From contig WBZZ01000782.1 of assembly GCA_019918135.1 (NCBI GenBank), forward strand, positions 1-64,000: DNA of 64,000 bases. Reading direction: 5' to 3'. This document shows, in pieces, positions 46,451-57,321 of this stretch. The translations under genes and the position numbers were made by a program. The stretch's first letter is position 1. Each line of letters begins with the position of its first letter. The DNA comes from Paulinella micropora. Lineage: Eukaryota; Cercozoa; Imbricatea; Euglyphida; Paulinellidae. The notes under the pieces were generated by a model. That model saw only the letters and a program-made list of their open reading frames with translations, made no database searches and had not been told where the DNA came from.

Positions 46451-49400
46451 TTAGTATCCAAACGGTCTAGTTTCAATCGCATTGTCTACGATACCTATAA
46501 TATTTCTTTTAGTGTAAGTAAAGCTGAATATTTTTTCTAAGTATTCACTCGTTATTTTTTTCTGTTGTTTATCTCTTGTTATCTTGCTGTTCTCTACTAT
46601 AACAACTTTACCAGATTTTTCAATTCGTTTAGCAATCATTTTTTCTTCCTGAGTTTTAAGCAACTCTAACAATTCATTCTTGCCGTTCTCAATAAGGTCG
46701 TTGTTTTTAATTCCAAGTCCGCAACTAATGACACTTAACATATTTGGTAAATTTAATGATTTATTGTTTTCATAATTCATACTAAAGCCTTTGACTTTCA
46801 TACTTGCTTTGCCGTTATCTAAGACATATCCATAACACTTTGGTCCGCCTCCGATAAAGGTCGTAATCTTTGCTCCGTGTAGTTCGTCTGTCCATTCGCC
46901 TAACAGCTTACCCGTTTTCACATCTGTTTCGCCTTTCGTTAAGTCTGTTGTGTATATGACACTGTCCGTATCGTGGTATAGAACTCTGTTGTCTAGTTTG
47001 TCCATCATCTCATATAGTCTAATCCTCGCGTGGCAAGTCGTAAATAAAGCAACTACAATATTTGTTTTTACTGGGTCGCTTACCGCATCTTGTTTAAGGT
47101 CATAACTCGCTTCTATTATTTTGTCGTTAATAATGTTTATGTTTATGTTATCAACTGACTTATCGTTCATTAACTTGTATAAGGTATCTTTATCTTTTAT
47201 CATTTTGTTCTGAGTTTTGTTTTGCTTTTCACCAAACTTGCCCCACAGACTATTCAAGCACAACTTAGCAACCGCTCGCCGTCCTGGGTTTTCTTCAATT
47301 TTGTTTTCGTCCATCTTAATTCCCATCTTGATTTCCATACTGTCAATGTAGTTTCTTTTTTGTTCTTCTGTAATACAGCCATCAGGATATCCGCTTGACT
47401 CTTGTTTAACCTTTAAGAAAGTTTTTATGTAATCTTTGAAAAGGCTACTGCTCTGCTCCTTCCAGTGCCATACCTCATATACCTTAATCAACTTATATCC
47501 TTTGTCTAAGGCCTTGTAGATTTCAGGAGTTGCCCAAGTGCCCGTTATTGCTCGCTCGTTATCGGTGTGCTTACATTCGGTTTTCTGTTCAGTCATTCCG
47601 CACTTGTCGCATAAGTAATACATCAGTTTTCCTCTATCCGCCTTAGGTAAAACGGGGTGTAGTAATTTTCTCGGCGGTAGCATCTTAACCTTAGCCACTC
47701 CAAAATATTCTCTGTTTATGATTTTGTTTTTCATAGACAGTCTGTCATCATCATTATTGGGTCGTATGATTTCGTGGTGTCCGCTAGGGTAGGGGTCATA
47801 ATACATCACGGTCGGATATAATCCAGATACATCAATGTAGTTCGCATATTCATTGTTGTTTCTTGACTTCCAATACAATGTTAGAGCATCCGTTCTACCT
47901 CCAAACATTGCTTCTCGCGGGTTAAGTCCTTCTTGTTCCGTAATTCGTTCATTAGTATCTTCCGCTAGTGTTTCACTTGTTTTCATTAATCTCCATTCAC
48001 ATTCCCATATACTTATTATTTTGCTTACTTGTTTGCTTAGGTCTTTTTCTCGTCTCATTGTTGCCTTGTATAGTTCGCCCATCGTTTCATTCTTCTTAGT
48101 GTTGATTGTATTTCTATTAAAGCACTTTGGACATCCGTGCCAGAAACATCCGTGAAATTCGTAAGCGGTTTTGTTCTTCTCATCCCAGCCATCAACATAA
48201 ATAGTTGAGTCGCCAATACGAAACATTTTTTCACCTCCATTGAATGCGTGTTTGATATCCGTTTGGTCTAACCTTCTTCTGTAAGCTATCCATTCAACAC
48301 AAGCCCGAGAGGTAATCCTGTTTTGCTTTTCCGCCTTCAACACAGCAATTGAATACTCTGGCATAAACTTAGCGCGATACAATGCCATAACACAACTCGC
48401 AATAGTTGTATATTGAAACGGGTCAATACCGAATTCTAGAAACTGCTTTCTAAAATCCATACATCCCCTTCTCAAAATATCAACATCGCTATGACAGTAT
48501 TCCGCGATTTCCTTCCGCATATCAAATGTGTTGTTTCTTTGGCTTTCATACCATTCTAAGAATTCCGCCCTTTTCTTATCTTTCATAGTGTCGTAGCCGT
48601 AGTGCTTTTTATGAGGCATAACACCAACATAATTTTTGTTCTTGTCAGTATTGAAGAAGTGAGGAAAGAAGCCCTTTTTAAGTTCTTTCAATCCGAATGT
48701 TTTAGGAAAATCAGCCAGAGGCATAGTCAAGAAACTCAAACTATCAATGAAGCGGTATTTCTTCAAAGTCATCATCATTATCTTACCACCCTGATAAATG
48801 ACGAATGGTGCTTGTCCGTTATCCACTAACCATTTAAGAATAAACTGACAATCATAACCGCGACTGTTATGAGCAATGAATGTAAAGCCGTTGTGCTTAG
48901 ATTCAAAAGCCCACTTACAGAAATCATCAATGTTCTTATGAATGACTGGTGGTTCCTTAGCATCGTAATACTGACTTTCCGAATGATTAACAATGTGTTC
49001 GCCCGTATCCTGTGTTGCTTCAAAATCAAAGAATATGTATTTCTCCGAAAAAGGTAGAATGTCTTTCTTCACGATTTCACATTGGTGTTCAAGTGGTTTC
49101 AGTTCCTTACAATTACGGCATTTCGCATAACCGCATTTGTGTTCGTCCTTCTTCCTGTAATTAAGACCGCACGAAAGACATTTCGCTTTGATATCGCAAT
49201 TCGTCTTCTTGTGGTTATTGAAACAGACCGTGTTGGGAAACTTTCTATTACACGAATAGCAATCAGTCCAATTGCTTCTATCGTTAATACCCTTACATTC
49301 TTTGGTTTCGCAGATATTACATTTAGCTTCGCAGGCGTGCCTTTCCATATAACCCCTTAAACATAACTCACAGAAATTCTTCTTACTTACCATAGACTTC

Positions 49401-50458
49401 ATATTGGTTATGGCATCGTAGTGGTTCTCTGTCTTAAGTATGTAAAGGTTAGTAAGTCGCTCACCATTTTCATTAAGCAGGTCCGTCTTATAAACAATCT
49501 TGTCAGGAAATTCAACAATAACCAGATTGTATTTAATGTGGATAGCAAATATATTAATTTCAGGAATACCGCACACATCCTGAATGACTTTCGCTTCTTC
49601 GTGTAGTTTCAAAGCCATCTCCTCCTGTATCTTTCTACCTTTCATAATCTGTGAGTATTTTGTATGTTTTTCAATTTTTGCTTTTACTACAACAATTGCT
49701 CTGGCTAAGCATATGTTGTCTGTATTATTAATTTGAATTACTCCTCTCTTCTTATACACATCTAACTTATTGATTATTTGAAGCCTCGTTCCACCCGTCG
49801 GCATTTCAACAGATTTCAAAACGAATCTAAACTTATCCATATTAGTTCCCTTTTCGTCTGTATAAAGGTATTCGTTGCTTTGAAATATTGCTGACAATCT
49901 TCCTAAAACTTCGCCGACAGAAATCTCGTTAAGTTTTTTCAAACCCGTAGATACTGCTCCATAGTAATCTACAAACTTGATACTTAGACTAACCATACTT
50001 CCCTGTTTCTGTCTTTTGATAAAGTCGTTTAGGATTATCTCAATAAAATTTACTACATCTTCCATACTGAATGAAGTAAAGTTGCCTCTAATCCTAACCC
50101 AATACTGGCTTTCATTAACACCCAGCTCGTGCTTCTTTCTGTCAACGTGTTTGATTTCGTAGTTAGCATACCGCATTAGGTCTTTCACCCTTTCTTTTCT
50201 TTCTCTCACTTTCTCTTCAAACTGCTGTTCATCTTTCTTTTCCTCTTTCTTTTCCTCTTTCTTTTCCTCAAAATAAACAGCACCTCTTACTTTGTTTAAG
50301 TAATTTTGGGCCGTTGTTGTATCAACCTTATACTTCCTAGTCTTCGGTATTATATACAGCACATCTTGACCCCTGACCCTTTTGATTTCATAATTAATTT
50401 TTTGTTCCCTAAATTTGTCCAACCTATATGTCTTACCGTTGTAAGTGTGTGTCTCCAT
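46451..50458 (-). CDS. Protein-primed family B DNA polymerase (pPolB), 1335 aa
   Basis: Order of motifs: Cys/His-rich zinc part (CELCLRGYMERHACEAKCNI and repeats); 3'-5' exonuclease motifs (KYIFFDFEAT, FIAHNSRGYDCQFIL, YCHSDVDILRRG); an insert with YEFHGCFWHGCPKC typical of Polinton polymerases; polymerase motif A (YIDVSGLYPTVMYY), motif B (RRAVAKLCLNSLWGKFGE) and motif C (VLYHDTDSVIY), then KVKGFSMN. It replicates the element from its ends using a protein primer. Length is typical or slightly long, and the frame is open. It lies on the minus strand at the right end. Confidence 0.95.
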   Translation of the reverse strand: METHTYNGKTYRLDKFREQKINYEIKRVRGQDVLYIIPKTRKYKVDTTTAQNYLNKVRGAVYFEEKKEEKKEEKKDEQQFEEKVRERKERVKDLMRYANYEIKHVDRKKHELGVNESQYWVRIRGNFTSFSMEDVVNFIEIILNDFIKRQKQGSMVSLSIKFVDYYGAVSTGLKKLNEISVGEVLGRLSAIFQSNEYLYTDEKGTNMDKFRFVLKSVEMPTGGTRLQIINKLDVYKKRGVIQINNTDNICLARAIVVVKAKIEKHTKYSQIMKGRKIQEEMALKLHEEAKVIQDVCGIPEINIFAIHIKYNLVIVEFPDKIVYKTDLLNENGERLTNLYILKTENHYDAITNMKSMVSKKNFCELCLRGYMERHACEAKCNICETKECKGINDRSNWTDCYSCNRKFPNTVCFNNHKKTNCDIKAKCLSCGLNYRKKDEHKCGYAKCRNCKELKPLEHQCEIVKKDILPFSEKYIFFDFEATQDTGEHIVNHSESQYYDAKEPPVIHKNIDDFCKWAFESKHNGFTFIAHNSRGYDCQFILKWLVDNGQAPFVIYQGGKIMMMTLKKYRFIDSLSFLTMPLADFPKTFGLKELKKGFFPHFFNTDKNKNYVGVMPHKKHYGYDTMKDKKRAEFLEWYESQRNNTFDMRKEIAEYCHSDVDILRRGCMDFRKQFLEFGIDPFQYTTIASCVMALYRAKFMPEYSIAVLKAEKQNRITSRACVEWIAYRRRLDQTDIKHAFNGGEKMFRIGDSTIYVDGWDEKNKTAYEFHGCFWHGCPKCFNRNTINTKKNETMGELYKATMRREKDLSKQVSKIISIWECEWRLMKTSETLAEDTNERITEQEGLNPREAMFGGRTDALTLYWKSRNNNEYANYIDVSGLYPTVMYYDPYPSGHHEIIRPNNDDDRLSMKNKIINREYFGVAKVKMLPPRKLLHPVLPKADRGKLMYYLCDKCGMTEQKTECKHTDNERAITGTWATPEIYKALDKGYKLIKVYEVWHWKEQSSSLFKDYIKTFLKVKQESSGYPDGCITEEQKRNYIDSMEIKMGIKMDENKIEENPGRRAVAKLCLNSLWGKFGEKQNKTQNKMIKDKDTLYKLMNDKSVDNININIINDKIIEASYDLKQDAVSDPVKTNIVVALFTTCHARIRLYEMMDKLDNRVLYHDTDSVIYTTDLTKGETDVKTGKLLGEWTDELHGAKITTFIGGGPKCYGYVLDNGKASMKVKGFSMNYENNKSLNLPNMLSVISCGLGIKNNDLIENGKNELLELLKTQEEKMIAKRIEKSGKVVIVENSKITRDKQQKKITSEYLEKIFSFTYTKRNIIGIVDNAIETRPFGY

Positions 50459-50572
50459 CTTATATCTTGGTTGATAAATTTTTTTTGGAAATTAAATAAT
50501 TATCTCAATTGTCTGCCCCCGCCGTGGTCTGCCGTGTGCTCTCCGTGCCTATATATACGGGGGCCCCTATGT

Positions 50573-51004
50573 TTAGATGGAAATTAGGGCGGGGCGGGCG
50601 GGGCTGGCTGTGGCGGGCGGGGCTGGCGGGGCTGTGTGCCTGTTTGATTTCATATGTCTTGCTTTGCTACTTCTATTTATTTCAGCTCCGCATTCGCACT
50701 TGAAAGGAGTCTTCTTCCAATTCCTTTTCTTTTCTTTTTTTATTTCTTTTGTTTCCTTATCATAATTAACTTTCCATTCATCATACTTTGGTTTTACTTT
50801 TTCATCGTAGTATTTTTTTGCTTCTTCCATTGCTTGTTCTTGGTTTCTTCGTTTTCCAATACTAAAACTCTTACACATCGTTTGATTTCCTTCTCTCCAT
50901 TGAATTTTTACCATCGGTCTCTTTTCATTGCTCTTTAACATAATACATCCTTTTGAAATTGTAAATCTACGAGTTGTCTTTTTTTCAGTGTCGTCGTTTG
51001 TCAT
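50573..51004 (-). CDS. AP2-like DNA-binding protein with zinc finger, 143 aa
   Basis: FTISKGCIMLKSNEKRPMVK followed by IQWREGNQTMCKSFSIGKRR and a helix (QAMEEAKKYYDEKV) is an AP2-like fold; CECGAEINRSSKARHMKSNRH-type CxCG..H..H closes it, and a Pro/Ala tail follows. It resembles the gene at 24136-24573 near the left end of the outer PLV. Lies next to the right terminal repeat. Could bind terminal repeats or regulate genes. Confidence 0.6.
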   Translation of the reverse strand: MTNDDTEKKTTRRFTISKGCIMLKSNEKRPMVKIQWREGNQTMCKSFSIGKRRNQEQAMEEAKKYYDEKVKPKYDEWKVNYDKETKEIKKEKKRNWKKTPFKCECGAEINRSSKARHMKSNRHTAPPAPPATASPARPALISI

Positions 51005-51053
51005 CCTGTCTGTGTCTTTATATATTAACGGTATTATTTTAAATATTAATATT

Positions 51054-51149
51054 CGTTGCCATTTTGTCCCGCGCGGGCCGGCCGGGGTGTGTCCCTGACG
51101 GCGGGGGTGTGTATTGAAAAAGTGTCTTGTAGTGGCACCCTATACTACT
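51054..51149 (-). repeat. Polinton terminal inverted repeat, right
   Basis: 96 bp, exact complement of 30161-30256. Confidence 0.97.
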
Positions 51150-51155
51150 ACACAT
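51150..51155. repeat. Target site duplication, right copy
   Basis: ACACAT, matching 30155-30160. Confidence 0.9.
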
Positions 51156-51640
51156 GTGAAAATAAGATGCAATTGGATAGGCGAGAGGGGGGATGGATTA
51201 GAAATAGTAATTGTGTTAATAAAATAATAGCAGGTAGAACCAAAGATGAATGGGTATTGGATAATGAAGAGCACGTAGTACAAAAAAGGAAAGAATGGGT
51301 TGAAAAAAATAGAGAATATGTATTACAACAAAAAAAAGAATAGTATGAAGAAAACAAAGAACGACTATCACAAACAAAAAAAGAGTATAGATGCACAAAT
51401 AAAGAGAAAATAGCACAAAGAGGTGAAAAATATTATGAAAAAAATAAATATAAAATAACAGAGAAGAATAAAGAATATTACGAAAAAAACAAGGAAATTA
51501 TTCTTGAAAAATTTAGGTTGTATCATTCAAAAATAATCAAATGTACATGTGGTAAATCATTTAGAATTGATAATTTGTCAAAACATCTTAAAAGTCAAAT
51601 CCATTATGAAAATATGCTTGGTTTATCTGCGTTCGGCATT
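51150..51640 (+). pseudogene. GIY-YIG endonuclease gene, part right of the Polinton
   Basis: Begins with ENKMQLDRREGGWIRNSN and NCVNKIIAGRTKDEW, the conserved downstream block of viral GIY-YIG proteins (acidic residue region, then CVNK..PGRT-type). Charged tail repeats (YYEKNKEII-like) and a CTCGK...H...H zinc finger follow. Besides the Polinton insertion there is about one further break. It is the continuation of the gene at 29947-30160. Confidence 0.65.
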
Positions 51641-51970
51641 TAATTCAACTTCGGTGAAGGACATATTATCCCTAAGCACAACGAAAGAATAGAGACATAG
51701 GTATTAGAATTCGCACAACTAATTGTCGGGTCGCTTAATCTAACAATACAAAGGATTATAACACCAACCAATATTGCTATTTGAGTTGAATATCTGATTA
51801 ATCTCGCATCTGTCCTTTCTTTGAAACAACAACATCGCCACTCGTCTTCTAGCTCATGTTTTATTTTTTTTCTTCGTTCTTTAGTTCCGCGGAGATAACA
51901 CGAGACTTTAATTCGGGTGTTAGTTCGCCATCCGCTATATCAATAATATGTGGCGATATATGAAGTCGCG
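51640..51970 (-). pseudogene. Two-membrane-segment protein of the fibre cassette, broken
   Basis: Minus-strand remnants resemble the Polinton protein at 37324-37665: IIDIADGELTPELKSRV, then Cys-rich and hydrophobic stretches. It lies just downstream of the fibre gene, as in the Polinton. About four breaks, so more decayed than the Polinton copy. Confidence 0.5.
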
Positions 51971-51972
51971 TA

Positions 51973-54900
51973 TTATTGGACATTAGGAGGAAGCGCGACT
52001 GCTCGTATTTCTGCTAATTGCTTAGATAGATCTTCTATAATAAGCATGAGATTATTATTGTGTTTTTCTAAATTAACTACCTTTTCTGATAGCTCCTGTG
52101 TGGCATTAATTAACGAGGCAATAAACTTGGAATAACCTATACCATAACCGACATCACCACTATCAATACATTTAACATCTTCTGGATTAACACTCACACC
52201 TTTCAATTCGCATTCTTTTCTTTGCTTTGGACACGGAACCATATTTGTTTCTTTTATAAAACCGCCAAAATCTAGCATATCCATTTCTGTTAATACGATT
52301 TCTAATTCCTGTGCTATCAAACCCGTTCTTTGTTTCTTGTTGTCATCAATCATACGATAGCAGACTGGATTTAACTTATTAATAAAATCTAAGCCTAAGC
52401 ATTCCTTTATGTCTTCTTTTTTTTGTCTATCTGAATATACGATAGGACTAGCCAATAACCATAACTGACCATCGCTCGCTCTTAATGACATTAAAGCAGT
52501 ATTTGCACTATTCTCCCATATGAACCCACTCGTTGAAGAATTATTCACTCTAAATCTAATAGCATAAGAAGTTAATCCTCCGCCTCCCTGCTGGCGCTGT
52601 TCCTGTTCCACTTAATGCTTTATTTGTCCCAGACTGAGACATATAAATTCCCCACGCTGGATCAGCAGTATCCCAAATAAATATTCCGCGTTTACCACCC
52701 CCGTCTGTTTGTCCTTGAATTCCTATTTTCGCTCCATTATTAGTTGTGGTTGTTAGCAACCCAGAGTATGTAATCCCCGCATTCGCCGTTATCAATCCTT
52801 TTGTCCATAAAGTCCCATTGAGTCCATTCAATGAGATTAGCAATTGCTCTGCTGAATTCTCCCATACAAAACCCATTGTAGAATCATTAGCAACCCTAAA
52901 CCGAAGACTTTACGAACTAAAATCATTTCCTGAAACCGCCAAACCATTTGCTAAACTTCTAGTGTTTCCACCTCCGCCAGATGCTGCATAAATTCCCCAA
53001 CTTGTATTGGTGGTATCCCATAGAAATATTCCTTTTGCATTTGTTCCGTCTGTTTGTCTCTGAATTCCTATTTTTGCCCCACTAGCATTCGTTACTGACG
53101 TTAGTGTGCCAGTGTATGTAATCCCCGCACTCGCAGTTAATAATCCTGCTGTGCTTATATTCATCGCCTCAGACCATGTTATATTGCTTCCTGCTGTTAT
53201 TCCTGATTTATAGTTAAAAGCAAGTTTGTTTGAGTTTTTGTATATTTGAAAGTTTGAACCAGCATTACTTGATTTCCAGTTTGCGCCGTCATAATAAGCA
53301 TCAAAACTTAAGCCTGTATTGTCATGCGTCCATTTCAATAATTGAAATGTTGGATAAGCATCCGCCGTTGTTATTGCTTGTAAGTGTGCTCCTCCGATAT
53401 TTGAAGCCGTTCCATATAATTCTAAACCACCTGTCGCCCCATTCACTGATTTTGATGTGTTTCCTATAATTATTGGCCTACTTATATTTGATGTTAGTGA
53501 TGTTGTTATTTTGTCGCTTGCCCTTAATGTTGTTGTTGATATCCCCGCAGTTGAAGTGATTGATGTTCCCGTTATTGTTCCACCATTTGTTATGTTGTTT
53601 GAATTCATATCCAAAGCACCATAAAACCGCATACCACCAGCATTGTTAAAACGGACAATGTCAGATGAAGCACTTTTATTGTCTAAAAGTTTTGAAATAT
53701 AAAGTCCCGCCCCTTTTACATCAAATGCTACATTCGTGAATACATAACCTCTTTGGTCTGCGGTTCCACTTGTAGCGGTATTTAGAGTAAATAAGAAATA
53801 TTGATAATCACCGGATGTCTGTGAAAAGAATATATCTCCTCCATTTTGGTTTAATATCCTCGCCCCATTATATGTTATATTTCCATCATTAATGATAACT
53901 TGATTATTAAAATCCGCCGTTTGCGTTAAAGTTAGATATTTTATCACAGTGCTCGTCCCGTTGAATCTTTTAATTCCTGTTATTGTTTGGTCTCCTGTTA
54001 GTTTCACACAATTGTCATCCAGATATTGTCTATTTACCGCTTCATTCGCATTTTGTGGTGCTCCTAGATTAACATTCCTACTACTATTACAATCTAAGCC
54101 AGTAGCATTAAACCACGAAACAATCGTTCCATCAATAATAAAACTTTTTTTTTCGCAGAAATTTCAAAGCTGTAATATGTTGCCGTGTTCATATCATATC
54201 CAAACTAGCAATAGATCCGATATTATTACTGGTAGAATTGAAAACGATAAATGTGCTCTTTGTTGTTGAATTGATTGAATTTCCCGTTATTTCAACACCA
54301 CTGCTGTATGTCTTAATTCCTGCTATGGTTTGGTTTCCTGTTAGTTTCACATTTTGCCCGTCTTTTGTATCAACATAACTTTTATTTGCTCCATCTGTTG
54401 AAGCGGAAGGGTCGGCTAAGTTTGTTATTTTGTTGTTATTCAAACTTAATGTTGTTCCAGTTGCGGTTATAATTAAAGTATTACCTGAATATAACTCTAC
54501 ATACGAACCAGTTATTTGTATCGGATACCAAGTCGCTGTTGCTGTTTTTTGTGCTGCAATCATTCCTATTTTTGTATCAACGGCTATGCCAATACCATCA
54601 AAAGAAGTAGAATTGGACGAACCACTTACTTCTAAAGTTGACGTAAATTCTTTATTCCCTGCTATGGTCTGGTCTCCTGTTAGTTTAACCACCGAAGTAT
54701 CAAGGACAGAAACATCCACGCCATCAACAAGATTTACATTTGTTGTGCTTTGGCTTTTCATATCAATCCCCGCACTCGCATTTATTATACTGCTAAATGT
54801 TTTAATTCCTGCTATGGTCTGGTCTCCTGTTAGTTTAACCGAAGTATCAAGAACAGAAACATCAACACCATCAACCAAATTAACATTCGTTATACTTTGC

Positions 54901-55910
54901 CCTCCCATATTTAATCCCGCATTTGCCGTTATTAATCCACTCGCCGTTATTGCTTTCGCGGTTAATAAACCTGCTGTGTCGATTTCCAGAGCGGTGTCCC
55001 ATGGAACAACATCCCCAATGTTACTCCCAACACCATATAAAATTCTAAATTTATCATTAACTTTGGCGATCGCAAAACTTGAACTCGCATAACTAGATTC
55101 CCATCCGTTAGAATCCATATAAGCATCAAAAGCCATACTTATACTACCATGCCCTAAATTGACTAACGAAAAAGTAGGATAATTGTCTTGTGATGTAATT
55201 GCTTGCATATGCGCACCACCAGTTCGGTCGCCATAATTACCATACAATTCCAATCCACCAGTAGCACCATTTCCCTTTGTTGCTCTACCTATGATTATCG
55301 GTTTCCCATACCATGTTGATATTTTATCCACGAAATCCTTATTCCCCGTTATTGTTTGGTCTCCTGTTAGTTTAACCACGGAAGTATCAAGAATAGAAAC
55401 ATCTACACCATCAACAAGATTAACATTCGTTATACTTTGCCCTCCCATATTTAATGTTCCCGTCATATTATTATTGAAAGCACCATCTAATCTCAGAAAG
55501 GGTGATGTCGTATTTCTCCATTGCCCTGTGCTATAAATAAGCAATTGATTGCTGTTGGGTGTGCCCGTTATTGTTACGTCCGTTAATTTATCTAATTCAA
55601 AGTCGCTTATATTAATTGAGGTTAATGTAGCAAATGAAGTATTGCCCAACCCATATGTTTTTAATACTTGGTTCGCCGTGCCGTCCGCTATTGGTAAATC
55701 GTATTCGTTATTAATTGACACATAACCAGTATCAGATATCAACAAAGAGGAGTTATTATTTCGCCATGATATTGTTATGTCGTCAGTCCTTGCTTGTATT
55801 GAGTTTGCTTCAATATGATCGCCATATAATACTCCATCAATTTCTAAATTCTCATCCACTATGACAGAGCCATAAAAATGATATGTCCATGGATTGCCCA
55901 GATGGTTCAT
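51973..55910 (-). pseudogene. Trimeric fibre protein with S74-type chaperone end, broken
   Basis: About 1,300 codons on the minus strand (start MNHLGNPWTYHFYGSVIVDE at 55910). NMGGQSITNVNLVDGVDV and VKLTGDQTITGNKDF repeats, then a stretch (about 53560-53900) nearly the same as in the Polinton fibre. At the C-terminus it has YSDRQKKEDIKE and a coiled coil (LSEKVVNLEKHNNNLMLIIE) of peptidase S74. It would form the attachment fibre. About three breaks. The match to 33519-37252 implies exchange between the two elements. Confidence 0.75.
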
Positions 55911-55958
55911 ATTTTAATAGAATAATTTTATATCGTAGAATATATAGTTTTAAAAAAT

Positions 55959-56606
55959 ATGAATATATTCGGCCGATCGCAAGAACAGCAGTCAATAGAT
56001 ACTAAAACTATTGTCGTCACTGCTACCCCGACATTAACAAGAAACATTCAAAATGCGTATGTTGGTCTTGATCTTAGGTCGTGGATGGAAAGTTCCACAT
56101 TCACTGCTCTTTGCACGGGCGGATAATAATATTAATATGGTAGCAAAACAATATCAAATCTGGGATATGGTTATTTTATTAAAGTATCTTTTCGCGGGTC
56201 TTTGAATTTGCCCGCCCCGACTGGAATAGGAACTTTTCAGTTCTGGTTTCATAAAACGGACGGAACAAATGTTGATGACTTTTACAGCGAAGTGCTAAAT
56301 TATACAACCGCCATTGAGTATAAGTCTTTTGATTGTGTGTGGCTAATTCAAATATTTGGAGTCCAAATGAAAATGATATGGTTAATGACTTGTCCAAATC
56401 CCGCGGACACCACCAATAATACAACAATACGAATTTCTGGAAATACGACTAATGAGGTTTTATTAACATATGCGACTGATGCTCCAATAACATTGGAAGT
56501 ATATTATAAAACGGCATCTGCGGATTATGCATCTTTTAAACCATCATATTTTAATATTGATGTGATGAGAGACATACTAATAGCACTAACCGCCGCTTAC
56601 ACATGA
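55959..56606 (+). pseudogene. Hypothetical beta-rich protein, broken
   Basis: ATG 55959 follows AATATATAG after a divergent spacer shared with the fibre gene. Sequence such as IVVTATPTLTRNIQNAYVGL and, later, GIGTFQFWFHKTDGTNVDDF is beta-rich with Thr/Asn turns, like small virion proteins. It overlaps the end of the next minus-strand gene by 10 bases. About two breaks. No family recognised. Confidence 0.4.
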
Positions 56607-57277
56607 AACCTGTCATACATATCTTTTAATGTCGTGAGTTTGCCCTCGTGTTGAGATAAAACATCGCGGAAAAACGTCTTATAATCTAACTTACCATATT
56701 TAAGAATAGGGCGTTGGTCTGGTGGTATGTGTGCGTATCTACTCTCGTGCAATTTCTTCATATCCTCCTGCATTATGGTGCGGTCTTCCACTTTCATATA
56801 CAAGAAATTAAACGGGTCTTTTGATACTTTCAAATGTGCCGTTATTATTTCATAGCAACTATACCCGCTCTCGGGCGGATTCCGCTTTGCTTTAATCGGC
56901 GTTTTCTTCTCATTTGATGCTTCTAAAACTGGTAATTCTTTACCTGTTTTAACTGGTAATTCTTTTTTTGCCAATTCTTCTCCTACGTTAGCCTTGATTT
57001 CGGTGATACCAGCACTCAAATCACTTTCTTTAAAAGGCGTAAATTCTTCTGGTTCGTCATCAAAAACAACCTTCTTCATCGTATCAACAGAAGGTAATAC
57101 AACTTTATCATTATCGCCCTGCGGGGGTTGTTCGGGGGCGGACACGTTTTTATACTTTTCGTAATATGTTACTATTTCTTGCTTCGTGCTTTTGATGGTA
57201 GGGGGGGTGTCCATTCCATCAAAACTCCATGTCGCTATTTCATCCAGCAATTGTTGCTTCGTTTTTCGTGAAGCCAT
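56597..57277 (-). CDS. Hypothetical protein, 226 aa
   Basis: MASRKTKQQLLDEIATWSFD opens a helical N-terminus, followed by a Pro/Asp/Glu-rich linker and a conserved-looking C-terminal domain of about 90 residues (ESGYSCYEIITAHLKVSKDP, then HIPPDQRPILKYGKLDYKTF). ATG is preceded by TATACTCATATAG. It lies downstream of the TVpol-S3H gene on the same strand, so a replication helper is possible. No family recognised. Confidence 0.5.
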   Translation of the reverse strand: MASRKTKQQLLDEIATWSFDGMDTPPTIKSTKQEIVTYYEKYKNVSAPEQPPQGDNDKVVLPSVDTMKKVVFDDEPEEFTPFKESDLSAGITEIKANVGEELAKKELPVKTGKELPVLEASNEKKTPIKAKRNPPESGYSCYEIITAHLKVSKDPFNFLYMKVEDRTIMQEDMKKLHESRYAHIPPDQRPILKYGKLDYKTFFRDVLSQHEGKLTTLKDMYDRFHV

Positions 57278-57321
57278 CTATATGAGTATAGCAAAAAAAT
57301 ATCCGTTTTTATATTATTGTA

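Larger units (their letters stand above)
30161..51149. mobile_element. Polinton (pPolB + RVE integrase), nearly whole, 20,989 bp
   Basis: Bounded by identical 96-bp terminal inverted repeats starting AGTAGTATAGGGTGCCACT and by the 6-bp duplication ACACAT. It contains the full Polinton core: RVE integrase, protein-primed B-family polymerase, packaging ATPase, adenain-type protease, penton-like and major capsid proteins, plus lipase, fibre and accessory genes. The core genes are all open; I see about three breaks, in the fibre and one small gene. With identical repeats and intact target duplication it is a young insertion, younger than the PLV it sits in. Confidence 0.95.
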
